From Streptomyces caelestis (lineage in GTDB: Bacteria > Actinomycetota > Actinomycetes > Streptomycetales > Streptomycetaceae), in assembly GCF_001279005.1 (NCBI RefSeq), contig NZ_LGCN01000195.1, forward strand, positions 1 to 64,000: 64,000 bases of DNA, given 5' to 3'. The number at the start of each line of letters is the position of its first letter. The stretch's first letter is position 1. Made by a program: the position numbers and the translations under genes. Shown piece after piece: positions 52,209-60,300 of this stretch. The notes under the pieces were generated by a model, which was not told the DNA's origin, did not search any database, and saw only the letters and a list, made by a program, of their open reading frames with translations.

Positions 52209-52937
52209 TCACGCCTGCGTCCGCTCGGCGACGACCAGCCGGACCTTCGGGCTGCCGTCCCGGCGCCGCCCGAACTCGGTCAGCGCCCACAGCTCCACCC
52301 GGAATCCGGCGCGGGTCAGCTCGCGCCGCGTGTCGCCGAGGCGGAAGGTGCGGTAGTACATGACGAACGGCGGGCGCCGGACGGCGTTGCGCACCCGCAT
52401 CACGGCGTCGAACCCCAGCAGCGTCCCGTAGGTGAGGGAGCCCGGCCGGGGCGGCGCGACCACGGGGAAGACGAAGCGTCCGCCCGGCCGCAGCACCGAG
52501 TGGACCTGCGCGAACAGCGCCGGCACCTCACGGGGCAGGAAGTGCCCGAACGCGCCGAAGCTGACCACGAGGTCGAACACCGGCCCGAACGGCAGCGCCC
52601 GCGCGTCCGCCCGCACCCAGCCCACCGGCGGCCCCGGCGGCCGGACGCGCTGCCGCGCGACGGAGAGCATGCCGGCGCTGAAGTCGACCCCGGTGACGCC
52701 CTCCCGGCACACCTGGCTCAGCACGTCGACGCCCGCACCGGTGCCGCAGCACAGATCGAGGCCGGTGTCGAAGGGCCCGGTCCGCCGCAGCGCGGAGGCG
52801 GTGGCGTCGAGCACCGGGTCGGGCGTGCGGAAGGGGGTGTGATCGAACTTCGGCGCGAGGAGGTCGTAGCCGCGCTCGACGGACGACAGCGCCTGAACGA
52901 CGAGTTCACGCAGGCGGGGGCCTTCGGGGCTGAACAT
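52209..52937 (-). CDS. Class I SAM-dependent methyltransferase
   Basis: The 242-residue protein has a Rossmann methyltransferase fold with motif I Leu-Asp-Leu-Cys-Cys-Gly-Thr-Gly-Ala-Gly (about 60-69), Gly-Val-Asp-Phe-Ser-Ala-Gly-Met-Leu in motif II, and Val-Leu-Arg-Pro-Gly-Gly-Arg-Phe-Val-Phe in the post-motif strand. The substrate cannot be told; sequence resembles the Methyltransf_11/25 group that includes ubiquinone/menaquinone and small-molecule enzymes. It is divergent from the rho gene, with which it shares a 329-bp promoter region. Confidence 0.85.
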   Translation of the reverse strand: MFSPEGPRLRELVVQALSSVERGYDLLAPKFDHTPFRTPDPVLDATASALRRTGPFDTGLDLCCGTGAGVDVLSQVCREGVTGVDFSAGMLSVARQRVRPPGPPVGWVRADARALPFGPVFDLVVSFGAFGHFLPREVPALFAQVHSVLRPGGRFVFPVVAPPRPGSLTYGTLLGFDAVMRVRNAVRRPPFVMYYRTFRLGDTRRELTRAGFRVELWALTEFGRRRDGSPKVRLVVAERTQA

Positions 52938-53266
52938 CGAATCAGCCTAGAGGAGACCCCGGCCCCATGGCGGCTCCGCACACCGCCCACCGGGTGGTAC
53001 AGTGCAATGAGCACATTCAGCACGCTCCCCGTTCGGGCGTCTGTGCCCTTTCTCCCACGCGTTTCGCGTTCTCTTCGGTTCGCCGATCCGCCCGTCGTGT
53101 CCGACCGGCGCACGGCATTTCCGCACCACCTCGTCGGCGGGGTCTCCTCCCGCCGTGACCGGGGTGCTGTTCTTGGCCGCCCGCGGGCGCGTGTCCGCCC
53201 TCCCCGCGCGGCCCCTCTCCTTCCCCCGCACGTCCCCGTCCGCCGTCCGCGAAAGGACCGCTCTCC
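52938..53266 (+). promoter_or_regulatory. C-rich leader region of the stand-alone rho gene
   Basis: From about 53030 the sense strand is pyrimidine-rich, with many C and few G compared with the surrounding genome (stretches at about 53030-53090 and 53205-53235). Such C-over-G regions are typical Rho-utilisation sites. It also contains a frame opening with an ATG at 53007 that ends at the rho start (see next entry). E. coli rho is autoregulated in its leader; a similar loop is inferred here. Promoters for rho and the divergent methyltransferase should lie at about 52945-53010. Confidence 0.45.
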
Positions 53267-53270
53267 ATGA
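53007..53270 (+). CDS. Possible 87-residue upstream ORF ending on the rho start codon
   Basis: An ATG at 53007 opens a frame beginning MSTFSTLPVRASVPFLPRVS and ending with TGA at 53268-53270, overlapping the rho ATG (53267-53269) as ATGA. The peptide is Arg- and Pro-rich and resembles no known protein, and there is no clear ribosome site, so it may not be translated. If it is, it would couple rho translation to leader translation and cover the C-rich region. Confidence 0.25.
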   Translation: MSTFSTLPVRASVPFLPRVSRSLRFADPPVVSDRRTAFPHHLVGGVSSRRDRGAVLGRPRARVRPPRAAPLLPPHVPVRRPRKDRSP

Positions 53271-54406
53271 CCACCCCCACGCTCGAACACCCTCCCGTAC
53301 GGCAGCGGCCCCGGCTCGTCACCGGCGTCCTGGACATCGACGCGGCCGGGAAGGGGCGTCTGCGCGCCGAGAACTGCCTGTCCTCCCCCTCCGACCCGGC
53401 CGTCTCCCCCGCACTGCTGCGCCGCCACGGTCTGCGCAAGGGCGACCTGGTGGAGGGCGTGCGCGACGACCGGGGCGGCCTGACCGAGGTCGCCCGCGTC
53501 GAGGGCCGCGCACCCGACGCGCCGCACGCCCGGCGGCACTTCCACGACCTGACGCCGCTCCACCCGGGTCAGCGGCTGCGCCTGGAGCATCCGGCGTCCG
53601 GACCGGCCGGGCGGGTCGTCGACCTGCTGGCGCCGGTCGGCAAGGGGCAGCGCGGGCTGCTCGTGGCGCCGCCCAGGACCGGGAAGACCGTCCTCCTCCA
53701 GCAGCTCGCGGCGGCCGTCGCCGGCAACCACCCCGAGTGCCGGCTGATGGTGGTGCTGCTCGACGAACGCCCCGAGGAGGTCACCGACATGCGGCGCTCG
53801 GTGCGCGGCGAGGTGTACGCCTCGACCTTCGACCGGCCCGCCAAGGAGCACATCGCGCTCGCCGAGCTGGTCGTGGAGCGGGCCAAGCGGCTCGTCGAGG
53901 CGGGCGAGGACGTCGTCGTGCTCCTCGACTCGCTGACCCGGCTGTGCCGGGCGTACAACAACGCGGCCGCGTCCGGCGGCCGCACCCTCAGCGGCGGTGT
54001 CGACGCCTCCGCGCTGCTCGGTCCCAAGCGGTTCTTCGGCGCCGCCCGCCGGGCCGAGGAGGGCGGCTCGCTCACGATTCTCGCCTCGGCCCTGGTGGAG
54101 ACCGGCTCCCGCGCCGACGAGTTCTACTTCGAGGAGCTCAAGAGCACCGGCAACATGGAGTTCCGGCTGAGCCGCGAGGCCGCCGCGCGCCGGCTGTTCC
54201 CCGCCGTCGACATCACGGGGTCGGGCACCCGCCGTGAGGAACTGCTGCTCGCTCCGGCCGAGTTGTCCGCCGTCCGGGGACTGCGGCGCGTGCTGCGGTC
54301 GCGGGACGGGCTGGCCGATCTGGAGACGCTGCTGCGCCGGATGCGCGAGACCCCCGACAACGCGACGTTCCTGCGGCACGTCCGGCCGACCCTGCCGGGC
54401 GGCTGA
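53267..54406 (+). CDS. rho: Stand-alone transcription termination factor Rho paralogue
   Basis: At 379 residues this is much shorter than the main actinomycete Rho, which carries a long charged insertion. A shortened RNA-binding N-terminal domain (about 15-95) is followed by a full motor domain. That domain has the P-loop Ala-Pro-Pro-Arg-Thr-Gly-Lys-Thr (134-141), the Leu-Leu-Asp-Glu-Arg-Pro-Glu-Glu-Val-Thr-Asp-Met segment, the Q-loop Leu-Ser-Gly-Gly-Val-Asp and the R-loop region Glu-Glu-Leu-Lys-Ser-Thr-Gly-Asn-Met-Glu. All ATPase motifs are present, so it should be active. It is not next to prfA/prmC or rpmE, as a housekeeping rho would be. AAAGGA precedes the ATG. Confidence 0.93.
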   Translation: MTTPTLEHPPVRQRPRLVTGVLDIDAAGKGRLRAENCLSSPSDPAVSPALLRRHGLRKGDLVEGVRDDRGGLTEVARVEGRAPDAPHARRHFHDLTPLHPGQRLRLEHPASGPAGRVVDLLAPVGKGQRGLLVAPPRTGKTVLLQQLAAAVAGNHPECRLMVVLLDERPEEVTDMRRSVRGEVYASTFDRPAKEHIALAELVVERAKRLVEAGEDVVVLLDSLTRLCRAYNNAAASGGRTLSGGVDASALLGPKRFFGAARRAEEGGSLTILASALVETGSRADEFYFEELKSTGNMEFRLSREAAARRLFPAVDITGSGTRREELLLAPAELSAVRGLRRVLRSRDGLADLETLLRRMRETPDNATFLRHVRPTLPGG

Positions 54407-54497
54407 CCCGGCGCCGGCGTGCGGCATCCGGGTGCTCGCGGACGGCCCCCGGCCGGGGCAGCGCGGTGTCCCAGGAGACCATTCCTACGTTTGCGGT

Positions 54498-55661
54498 ATG
54501 ACTATCGGATTTACTTCGCGGGCTGCCGTATCGACCTGCGTGCTCTGTACGGCGCATCTGCTGGTGGCCGCGCCCGCCGCGGCGATCGCCGGCGTGGACC
54601 CCGGGCCACGGACGGCGGCCGCGGCCGCGGCACTGCTGTACCGGCCCGGCACGCACGTCCGCCCGCGCCCCGGGGCTCCCGAGGTCCCCGACCTGTCCGC
54701 CCTGTCGTGGCTGGTCGCCGACGCCCGCACCGGCGACGTCCTGGCGGCGCACGACGCGCACCGCCGGCTGCCGCCGGCCAGCACGCTCAAGACGCTGTTC
54801 GCGCTCACCGTGCTGCCGGCCCTGCCGGCCGGCATCCGGCACCGGGTCGACGAGGAGGAGCTGGCGGGCATCGGCCCCGGCAGCAGCCTCGTCGGGATCG
54901 CCGAGGGCCGTGCGTACCGGGTGTCCGACCTGTGGAACGGGGTCTTCCTCAGCTCCGGCAACGACGCCGTGCGGGTCCTGGCCGCGCTCAGCGGGGGCTG
55001 GCGGGCCACGGCCGAACGGATGCAGACCAAGGCCCGCGCCCTGGGCGCCCGCGACACCCGGGTGAAGTCGCCCGACGGCTACGACGCACCCGGCCAGGTG
55101 TCGTCGGCGTACGACCTGGCGGTGTTCGGCCGCGCCGGACTGCGCAACCGCGAGTTCGCGCGGTACTGCGCCAGACACGAGGCGCGGTTCCCGGCCCGCG
55201 ACGGCGGCTCCTACGGGATCGTGAACACCAACCGGCTGCTCACCGGCGCGGACGGCGTCGCACCCTACCGGGGGCTGATCGGCATCAAGAACGGTTACAC
55301 CGGCAACGCCGGCCACACCCTCGTGGCCGCGGCGCACCGGGACGGCCACACCCTCGTGGTGACGGTCATGAATCCCCGGTCGGGCGGCGGCCACACGGTG
55401 TACGAGGAGGCCCGAGCGCTGCTGGACTGGGGCTTCGAGGCGTCCGGGCAGGTGACCCCGGTGGGCTCCCTGGACGCCCTGCGGCCCGTCCCACTGCGCG
55501 GCCCGGGAGCGGATCCCGCCCTCGTCCCGGCGGCCCGGGGGAACGACGCACCGGCCCGTCCCGTCCCCTGGACCGTCGCCGGCGCCGCCCTCCTGGGCGC
55601 CGCGGCGGTGTCCCTGTACCTACGCCTGCGCTGGGGCCCGGTACCGACGGACCAGGGGTGA
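54498..55661 (+). CDS. D-alanyl-D-alanine carboxypeptidase family protein (S11), membrane-anchored
   Basis: The 387-residue protein has a signal sequence (about 1-30), a penicillin-binding S11 domain (about 65-330) and a C-terminal helix (about 355-375) with a basic stop. Active-site motifs are Ser-Thr-Leu-Lys (95-98), Ser-Gly-Asn (153-155) and Lys-Asn-Gly (264-266), the last being a variant of Lys-Thr-Gly. It would trim the terminal D-Ala of peptidoglycan stem peptides. The ATG at 54498 lacks a ribosome site at normal distance (AGGAGA is about 20 bases away), so translation may be leaderless or start elsewhere. Confidence 0.88.
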   Translation: MTIGFTSRAAVSTCVLCTAHLLVAAPAAAIAGVDPGPRTAAAAAALLYRPGTHVRPRPGAPEVPDLSALSWLVADARTGDVLAAHDAHRRLPPASTLKTLFALTVLPALPAGIRHRVDEEELAGIGPGSSLVGIAEGRAYRVSDLWNGVFLSSGNDAVRVLAALSGGWRATAERMQTKARALGARDTRVKSPDGYDAPGQVSSAYDLAVFGRAGLRNREFARYCARHEARFPARDGGSYGIVNTNRLLTGADGVAPYRGLIGIKNGYTGNAGHTLVAAAHRDGHTLVVTVMNPRSGGGHTVYEEARALLDWGFEASGQVTPVGSLDALRPVPLRGPGADPALVPAARGNDAPARPVPWTVAGAALLGAAAVSLYLRLRWGPVPTDQG

Positions 55662-55667
55662 CGGGAG

Positions 55668-55683
55668 CGCCCCCGAAGGGGCG
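55668..55683. terminator. Hairpin terminator between carboxypeptidase and asparaginase genes
   Basis: CGCCCC-CGAA-GGGGCG, a 6-bp stem with tetraloop, six bases after the carboxypeptidase stop and 16 bases beyond the convergent asparaginase stop. Confidence 0.55.
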
Positions 55684-55699
55684 GGGGGAACCGCCCGCG

Positions 55700-56716
55700 T
55701 CACACCCGGGCCGATGCGGGCACCGGGGACAGCGCGGGGACCGGCCGCACCTCCCCCACCGGCCGGCCGCCCCCGAGCAGCGCCTCTCCCCCGAACTCCG
55801 CGAGCGACGACGGATCCACTCCCGCCCGCGCGAGCGCCCCCGCGGCCACCGGAACACGCGCCCGCCCCGCCCCGTCGGCGATCTTCACGGCGACCGCCCG
55901 CCCGTCCGGCAGCGCGGCGACCTGCACGCCCTCGAACCCGTCCTTGGCGAGCAGCCCGGGGACCGCCCGCATCAGCGCGGCGACGTCCCGGCCGGACCCG
56001 GAGGCCAGCTCCGCGTGCTCCCGCATCGCGTCGGCGACGCGCGCCTGAGGCGTACCGGACGCGGCGGTGGTGATCCGCGCGGCGGCGCGGGCGAGACCGT
56101 GCAGGGAGACCGCGAACAACGGCGCGCCGCAGCCGTCGACGGTGACCGTGGCGACGCGCTGCCCGGTGAGGTCCTCGACGCTCTCGGCGATCGCCCGCTG
56201 GAGGGGATGGGCGGGGTCGAGGTAGTCGTCGAGGGACCAGCCGTTCAGCCTGGCCGTGTACAGCATGGCGGCGTGCTTGCCGGAGCAGTTCTGGGCCAGC
56301 CGGGACGGCGGGCGGCCCTCGCGCACCCAGGTGTCCCGGACGACCGGGTCGAACGGCAGGTCGGGGACGTTGCGGAGGTCGTCCTCCGTCAGTCCGGCGA
56401 GTTCCAGGACGCGCCGGACGCCGACGAGGTGGCGTTCCTCGCCGGAGTGGCTGGCCGCGGCGAGCGCCAGCGGTCCGCCGTCGAGCGGGAGCCCCGCGCG
56501 GACCATCGCCACCGCCTGGACGGGCTTGAGCGCGGAGCGCGGATAGCAGGCGGCCTCGATGTCGCCGAGCTGGAAGTCGACCTCGCCGTCGGGACCGAGG
56601 ACGACGACGGAGCCGTAGTGGACGCCTTCGACGACCCCGCCGCGTATCAGGTGGGCGACGGGGGCGTGGCGGGGCTCGCGGATCAGGGGTGCGTCCGCGG
56701 GGAGACTGCTGTGCAT
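55700..56716 (-). CDS. Asparaginase (Rhizobium etli type, PF06089 family)
   Basis: The 338-residue protein belongs to the thermolabile asparaginase family unrelated to E. coli AnsA/B. Recognisable segments are the N-terminal Arg-Gly-Gly-Val-Val-Glu, Ala-Ala-Ser-His-Ser-Gly-Glu-Glu-Arg-His (about 86-95), and Asn-Cys-Ser-Gly-Lys-His-Ala-Ala-Met (about 142-150), which contains the catalytic Ser-x-x-Lys-type residues. It hydrolyses asparagine to aspartate and ammonia in the cytoplasm. The ATG at 56716 overlaps the preceding GntR gene stop by one base (TGATG); a GTG one codon earlier is equally possible. The coupling suggests that the regulator controls this gene. Confidence 0.9.
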   Translation of the reverse strand: MHSSLPADAPLIREPRHAPVAHLIRGGVVEGVHYGSVVVLGPDGEVDFQLGDIEAACYPRSALKPVQAVAMVRAGLPLDGGPLALAAASHSGEERHLVGVRRVLELAGLTEDDLRNVPDLPFDPVVRDTWVREGRPPSRLAQNCSGKHAAMLYTARLNGWSLDDYLDPAHPLQRAIAESVEDLTGQRVATVTVDGCGAPLFAVSLHGLARAAARITTAASGTPQARVADAMREHAELASGSGRDVAALMRAVPGLLAKDGFEGVQVAALPDGRAVAVKIADGAGRARVPVAAGALARAGVDPSSLAEFGGEALLGGGRPVGEVRPVPALSPVPASARV

Positions 56717-57444
56717 CACACTGCCTGGTGGGAGTCGTGGGCCGGCGTGCGCGCGGGGCGCACGAGGGCGGTGAGGGTCGTCTCGACGCGGTCGAGGTGG
56801 TGGGTCATGGCCTCGACGGCGGCGTGCTCGGAGCCGTCGGCCAGCGCCCGGACGATCGCCCGGTGCTCGCGGTCGGACTGCTCACGGCGTCCGCCGAGTT
56901 CGTTGAGGAAGGCGGACTGGCGGGCCAGCGCGTCCCGGATCTCCTCGATGACCCGGCGGAACACCGGGTTCCGGGCCGCCTCGGCCACGGTGAGGTGGAA
57001 GAGGGTGTCCATCGCGACCCATGCCGTGGTGTCGGTCTCCCGCTCCATCCGGTCCACCAGCCGGGTCAGCCGGTCCAGGTCGTCCGGGGTGCGGCGCCGG
57101 GCCGCGTAGCCGGCGACCGGGACCTCGACGTGCCGGCGCACCTCGAGCAGGTCGCCGGCCGCGTAGTCGCCGAAGGTGGGGTCCCCCACGGCGTCGGCGA
57201 CGACGAAGGTGCCCTTGCCGGTCCTGGACACGGTCAGGCCCATGGTCTGCAGGGCCCGCAGGGCCTCGCGCAGCACGGGCCGGGAGACCTCCAGGGTGCG
57301 GCACAGCTCCGCCTCGGAGGGCAGCTTGCCGCCGATCGCGTACTCGCCGCGCTCGATGGCGCCGCGGAGGTGGGAGAGCACCGCCTCCATCGCGCTGACG
57401 CGCCGCGGACCCGCTCCACCTGTCTGGCTGTCTGACAGGTTCAC
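56716..57444 (-). CDS. GntR-family regulator, FadR/FCD subfamily
   Basis: The 242-residue protein has an N-terminal winged helix (about 18-85: Leu-Pro-Ser-Glu-Ala-Glu-Leu-Cys, Val-Ser-Arg-Pro-Val-Leu-Arg-Glu-Ala-Leu-Arg-Ala-Leu, Gly-Lys-Gly-Thr-Phe-Val). A helical FCD ligand domain (about 100-225) follows, with metal-binding Asp and His residues (Asp-x-x-Phe-His; later His-Arg-Ala-Ile; His-His-Leu). Such regulators respond to organic acids or amino acids. It forms an operon with asparaginase, so aspartate or asparagine is a reasonable ligand guess. A dyad at 57418-57440 overlaps its own first codons. Confidence 0.92.
   Translation of the reverse strand: MNLSDSQTGGAGPRRVSAMEAVLSHLRGAIERGEYAIGGKLPSEAELCRTLEVSRPVLREALRALQTMGLTVSRTGKGTFVVADAVGDPTFGDYAAGDLLEVRRHVEVPVAGYAARRRTPDDLDRLTRLVDRMERETDTTAWVAMDTLFHLTVAEAARNPVFRRVIEEIRDALARQSAFLNELGGRREQSDREHRAIVRALADGSEHAAVEAMTHHLDRVETTLTALVRPARTPAHDSHQAV
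57418..57440. promoter_or_regulatory. Inverted repeat over the first codons of the GntR gene
   Basis: ACCTGTC and GACAGGT are perfect 7-bp arms around nine bases, and inside them CTGTC-T-GACAG (57428-57438) is a second perfect dyad. A site over the start region would suit autorepression, but it also encodes residues 2-9, so chance cannot be excluded. Confidence 0.4.
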
Positions 57445-57601
57445 GGGGCCGATGGTGCGGGGGCGGCAGGGGTGCTGTCAAGCGGAGGACCGGTGCGGGG
57501 AGGTGGGACAGGCCGCACCTCCCGTCGGGGGGCCACCGGTATTCCCTCTCCGGGGGGCAACGTCATTCCGCGCCGGGGAAATCGTTCACATACTCGAGCG
57601 C

Positions 57602-58648
57602 ATGGCCGATTCAGCGATATCCAGTGATGTCCCGCGCACGCGTGAACGCGAAAAGGGGAGCGACTTCTCGGAATTGTCACGGCGCATCACCGAGGCGGGG
57701 CTCCTGCGGCGCCGCCCGCTGTATTACACGGTGCGCTTCGGGACCGTGGCGCTCGCGCTCACGGGTTGCGTCGCCGCGTTCCTCGTCCTGGGTGACAGCT
57801 GGATCCAGCTGATCGTCGCCGCCGCCCTGGCCGTGGTGTTCGGGCAGCTCGGGCTGGCCGCGCACGACCTCGCGCACCGCCAGGTGTTCTCCCGCAGGCG
57901 CCCCGGTGAGATCGGCGGGCTGCTGGTGGCCGATGTGCTGCTGGGCATGAGCTACGGCTGGTGGATGAACAAGCACACGCGCCATCACGCGAACCCCAAC
58001 CACGAGAAGAAGGATCCGGACGTCGCCCCCGACATCATCGTGTGGTCACGGCGCCAGGCGAAACAGGCGAAAGGGCCGGCGCGGTTCATCGGAAAGCATC
58101 AGGCGGCCCTTTTCTTCCCGTTGCTGACGCTGGAGGGGCTCAATCTGAGTTTCAGCAGTCTCAGGGCCCTGCGCAGTCCGTCGGTGAAGCGGCCGGTACT
58201 GGAGGGAACACTGCTCGTCGCCCACTTCGCCGTGTACTTCGGCGGGGTGTTCCTGGTCCTCTCCCCCGGCAGGGCGCTCGCGTTCGTCGCCGTGCACCAG
58301 GGGCTGTTCGGGATCTACCTCGGGTCCGTGTTCGCCCCCAACCACAAGGGCATGCCGATGATCGAGGAGGGCGCCGAGCCGGACTTCCTGCGCCGCCAGG
58401 TGCTCACCTCCCGCAACGTCGACGGCGGGGCGTTCGTCGAGGCGTTCATGGGCGGGCTGAACCACCAGATCGAGCACCATCTGTTCCCCGGCATGCCGAC
58501 GCCGGCCCTGGGCCGGGCCCAGGTCATCACCGAACGGTACTGCGCCGAGCTGGGCATCCCGTACCGCCGGACGGGGCTGATCTCCTCGCACCGTGAGGCC
58601 CTGCGCCATCTCAGGCGCGTCGGGGAACCGCTGCGCGGGAAGCGTTAA
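57602..58648 (+). CDS. Membrane fatty acid desaturase
   Basis: The 348-residue protein has the three histidine boxes of acyl-lipid desaturases: His-Asp-Leu-Ala-His (88-92), His-Thr-Arg-His-His (125-129) and Asn-His-Gln-Ile-Glu-His-His near residue 300, with four membrane helices between them. These His residues hold a diiron centre that uses O2 and reduced ferredoxin to introduce a double bond into membrane lipids. The ATG at 57602 has no strong ribosome site. Its stop TAA shares the palindrome TTAA with the stop of the convergent crcB gene, so the two mRNAs overlap. Confidence 0.92.
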   Translation: MADSAISSDVPRTREREKGSDFSELSRRITEAGLLRRRPLYYTVRFGTVALALTGCVAAFLVLGDSWIQLIVAAALAVVFGQLGLAAHDLAHRQVFSRRRPGEIGGLLVADVLLGMSYGWWMNKHTRHHANPNHEKKDPDVAPDIIVWSRRQAKQAKGPARFIGKHQAALFFPLLTLEGLNLSFSSLRALRSPSVKRPVLEGTLLVAHFAVYFGGVFLVLSPGRALAFVAVHQGLFGIYLGSVFAPNHKGMPMIEEGAEPDFLRRQVLTSRNVDGGAFVEAFMGGLNHQIEHHLFPGMPTPALGRAQVITERYCAELGIPYRRTGLISSHREALRHLRRVGEPLRGKR

Positions 58649-59019
58649 CCCCACACGGCGTGGGCGAGGGCCGCGCCCGCGAAGGCCGCGCCCAGGCCGG
58701 CCGCCACGCTCGCCACGACGTTCACGGCGGCGTAGCCGCGGGCGCCGGCCCCGGCCAGGCGCAACGTCTCGTAGGAGAAGGTGGAGTAGGTGGTCAGGGC
58801 GCCGCACAGGCCCGTTCCGAGGAGCAGCTGGAGGCGGGAGCCGGCCGCGCCCGCGGCCGTCGCGCCGGTGAGCAGGCCGAGGACCAGGCTGCCGGTGACG
58901 TTGACCGTGAAGGTCCCCCAGGGGAACACCGAGTCGTGCCGGGACTGCACCGCGCGGTCGGTGAGGTAGCGCAGCGGGGCGCCGGCCATGGCGCCCAGCA
59001 CCACGTACAGCCAGTTCAC
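58645..59019 (-). CDS. crcB: Fluoride channel/exporter CrcB (first of two, distal gene)
   Basis: The 124-residue protein has four helices and the CrcB/Fluc motifs Gly-x-x-x-Arg-Tyr (about 14-18), Gly-Thr-Phe-x-Val-Asn-Val-Thr-Gly-Ser (about 35-44) and [10 protein letters not shown] (about 73-82). Fluc channels form dual-topology dimers that export fluoride; two crcB genes in one operon usually encode oppositely inserted partners. The GTG at 59019 overlaps the DUF190 stop (GTGA). Confidence 0.95.
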   Translation of the reverse strand: MNWLYVVLGAMAGAPLRYLTDRAVQSRHDSVFPWGTFTVNVTGSLVLGLLTGATAAGAAGSRLQLLLGTGLCGALTTYSTFSYETLRLAGAGARGYAAVNVVASVAAGLGAAFAGAALAHAVWG

Positions 59020-59363
59020 CGCGGGTCCTCGTGGCTCACGTACCGGACCGCCTCGCAGCGGTCGAGGAGGACCAGGCCGTCGGTGACCAGGGTGTCGAGT
59101 TCCGGCAGGAAGGCCCGTACGCGCTCCTCGGTGTCGACCACGACGACCGCCACCGGGAGATCCTCGCTCAGGGACAGCAGGCGGGAGGTGTGGACGACGG
59201 AGGAGGCGCCGAAACCCTCGACGCCGCGGAAGACGCTCGCCCCCGCGAGCCCGGCCGCACGGGCCCGGTGGACGATCTCCGAGGAGAGGGGCCGGTGGTG
59301 CCACGTGTCGTTCTCGCCGACGTACACGGTCAGGCGGAGGACGCTGCCGGTCAGCCGTGTCAT
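59016..59363 (-). CDS. DUF190 family protein between two crcB genes
   Basis: A 115-residue small alpha-beta protein of the DUF190 (PII-like) family: an N-terminal Leu-Thr-Val-Tyr-Val-Gly-Glu-Asn-Asp strand-loop, [11 protein letters not shown], and a conserved [10 protein letters not shown] strand. DUF190 proteins commonly accompany crcB and may sense nucleotides or regulate the channel; this is not established here. It overlaps both neighbours by four bases (ATGA and GTGA). Confidence 0.93.
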   Translation of the reverse strand: MTRLTGSVLRLTVYVGENDTWHHRPLSSEIVHRARAAGLAGASVFRGVEGFGASSVVHTSRLLSLSEDLPVAVVVVDTEERVRAFLPELDTLVTDGLVLLDRCEAVRYVSHEDPR

Positions 59364-59803
59364 GGCTGCCTCCTGGTGAGAATGCTGCGGGTCGCCGTGG
59401 CGGCCGTCCACACGGCGGCGAGGGCCCCGAGCGGGGTCACCGCGAGGTACACGAGTCCGGCGCCCGCTCCGCCGCCGTCGAGCAGGTTCCGGACGTCGAC
59501 GGCGTACGTCGAGAAGGTGGTGAAGCCGCCGAGGACGCCGGTGCCGAAGAACGGGCGGACGAGGGGGTGGGCGGTGCGGATCTCGGTGATGATCACCATG
59601 AACACGCCGATGACGGCGCAGCCGGCGACATTGACCCAGAGGATCGTCCAGGGGAACCCGTGCGCCGGTGTCGGCCACCACAGGGACGCCGCGTACCGGG
59701 CCGCCGCCCCCGCTCCCCCGCCGAGCGCGACCACGGCGACGACGGGCGCCTGGGCACGGAAGGCGGGGCGGGCCCGAAGGCCCCCGGTCTCCGGGGCTGT
59801 CAC
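59360..59803 (-). CDS. crcB: Fluoride channel/exporter CrcB (second, proximal gene)
   Basis: The 147-residue protein has four helices with Gly-Gly-x-x-Gly-Ala-x-x-[11 protein letters not shown] and [12 protein letters not shown] motifs. It has a longer N-terminus than its partner at 58645. The pair probably forms a heterodimeric fluoride channel. The GTG at 59803 overlaps the stop of the upstream ArsR-like gene (GTGA). Confidence 0.93.
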   Translation of the reverse strand: MTAPETGGLRARPAFRAQAPVVAVVALGGGAGAAARYAASLWWPTPAHGFPWTILWVNVAGCAVIGVFMVIITEIRTAHPLVRPFFGTGVLGGFTTFSTYAVDVRNLLDGGGAGAGLVYLAVTPLGALAAVWTAATATRSILTRRQP

Positions 59804-60135
59804 CGTCGTACGTCTCCCACTCGCTCGGGACCAGCGTAACGTCCCGGAACGCGGCGGGTCACGTCGCGGCCCCGGGGCCACCAGCCCTTCTCGAACAACT
59901 GTGCCACCTCGGCGATCCGCACCCCGTCGCACCGGTGGCGCACACAGCCGGCGGAGCGGCCGGTGCGCAGCAGGCCGAGGGCCGTGAGCAGCCGCGGGCG
60001 GGTGAGGACGACCGGGCGGGACAGGCCGAGCCGTGCGGCGACGGCCTCCTCGGTCGGGCCGTCGGCCGCCGCGTCCCGTTCCCTCGGCAGCGTCAGGACG
60101 CGCAGCCGCGTCCCGTCGACGGGGGTCCTCGGCAT
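59800..60135 (-). CDS. Small ArsR-like winged-helix regulator heading the crcB operon
   Basis: The 111-residue protein looks like a divergent winged helix: [23 protein letters not shown] (recognition helix region about 28-43), [15 protein letters not shown] (wing), and [14 protein letters not shown]64 and Cys69 (with His67) in the wing could bind metal or sense redox. GGAGG precedes the ATG at 60135. It overlaps crcB by four bases and probably regulates the operon. I saw no fluoride riboswitch upstream. Confidence 0.7.
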   Translation of the reverse strand: MPRTPVDGTRLRVLTLPRERDAAADGPTEEAVAARLGLSRPVVLTRPRLLTALGLLRTGRSAGCVRHRCDGVRIAEVAQLFEKGWWPRGRDVTRRVPGRYAGPERVGDVRR

Positions 60136-60300
60136 CTCGTGCGCCTCCGCGCCGGGCCTCGCGCTCCGGAGCGCTTCCCCTGTGCCGTGCGCGAGGGCTC
60201 CGCGTCCCGGGCCCGAGGCGCCCTGTCCGGGGCCCGGCCGGCCCGTGTGCGAGGGCCGTTCGGCCCCGCACCGCCGGTCGGCGGTGCGGGGCCTGCGGAC

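Noticed and set aside
60136..60300. Possible fluoride riboswitch upstream of the crcB operon
   Set aside because: The conserved GGnGAUGG and pseudoknot elements are not visible in the 165-bp region.
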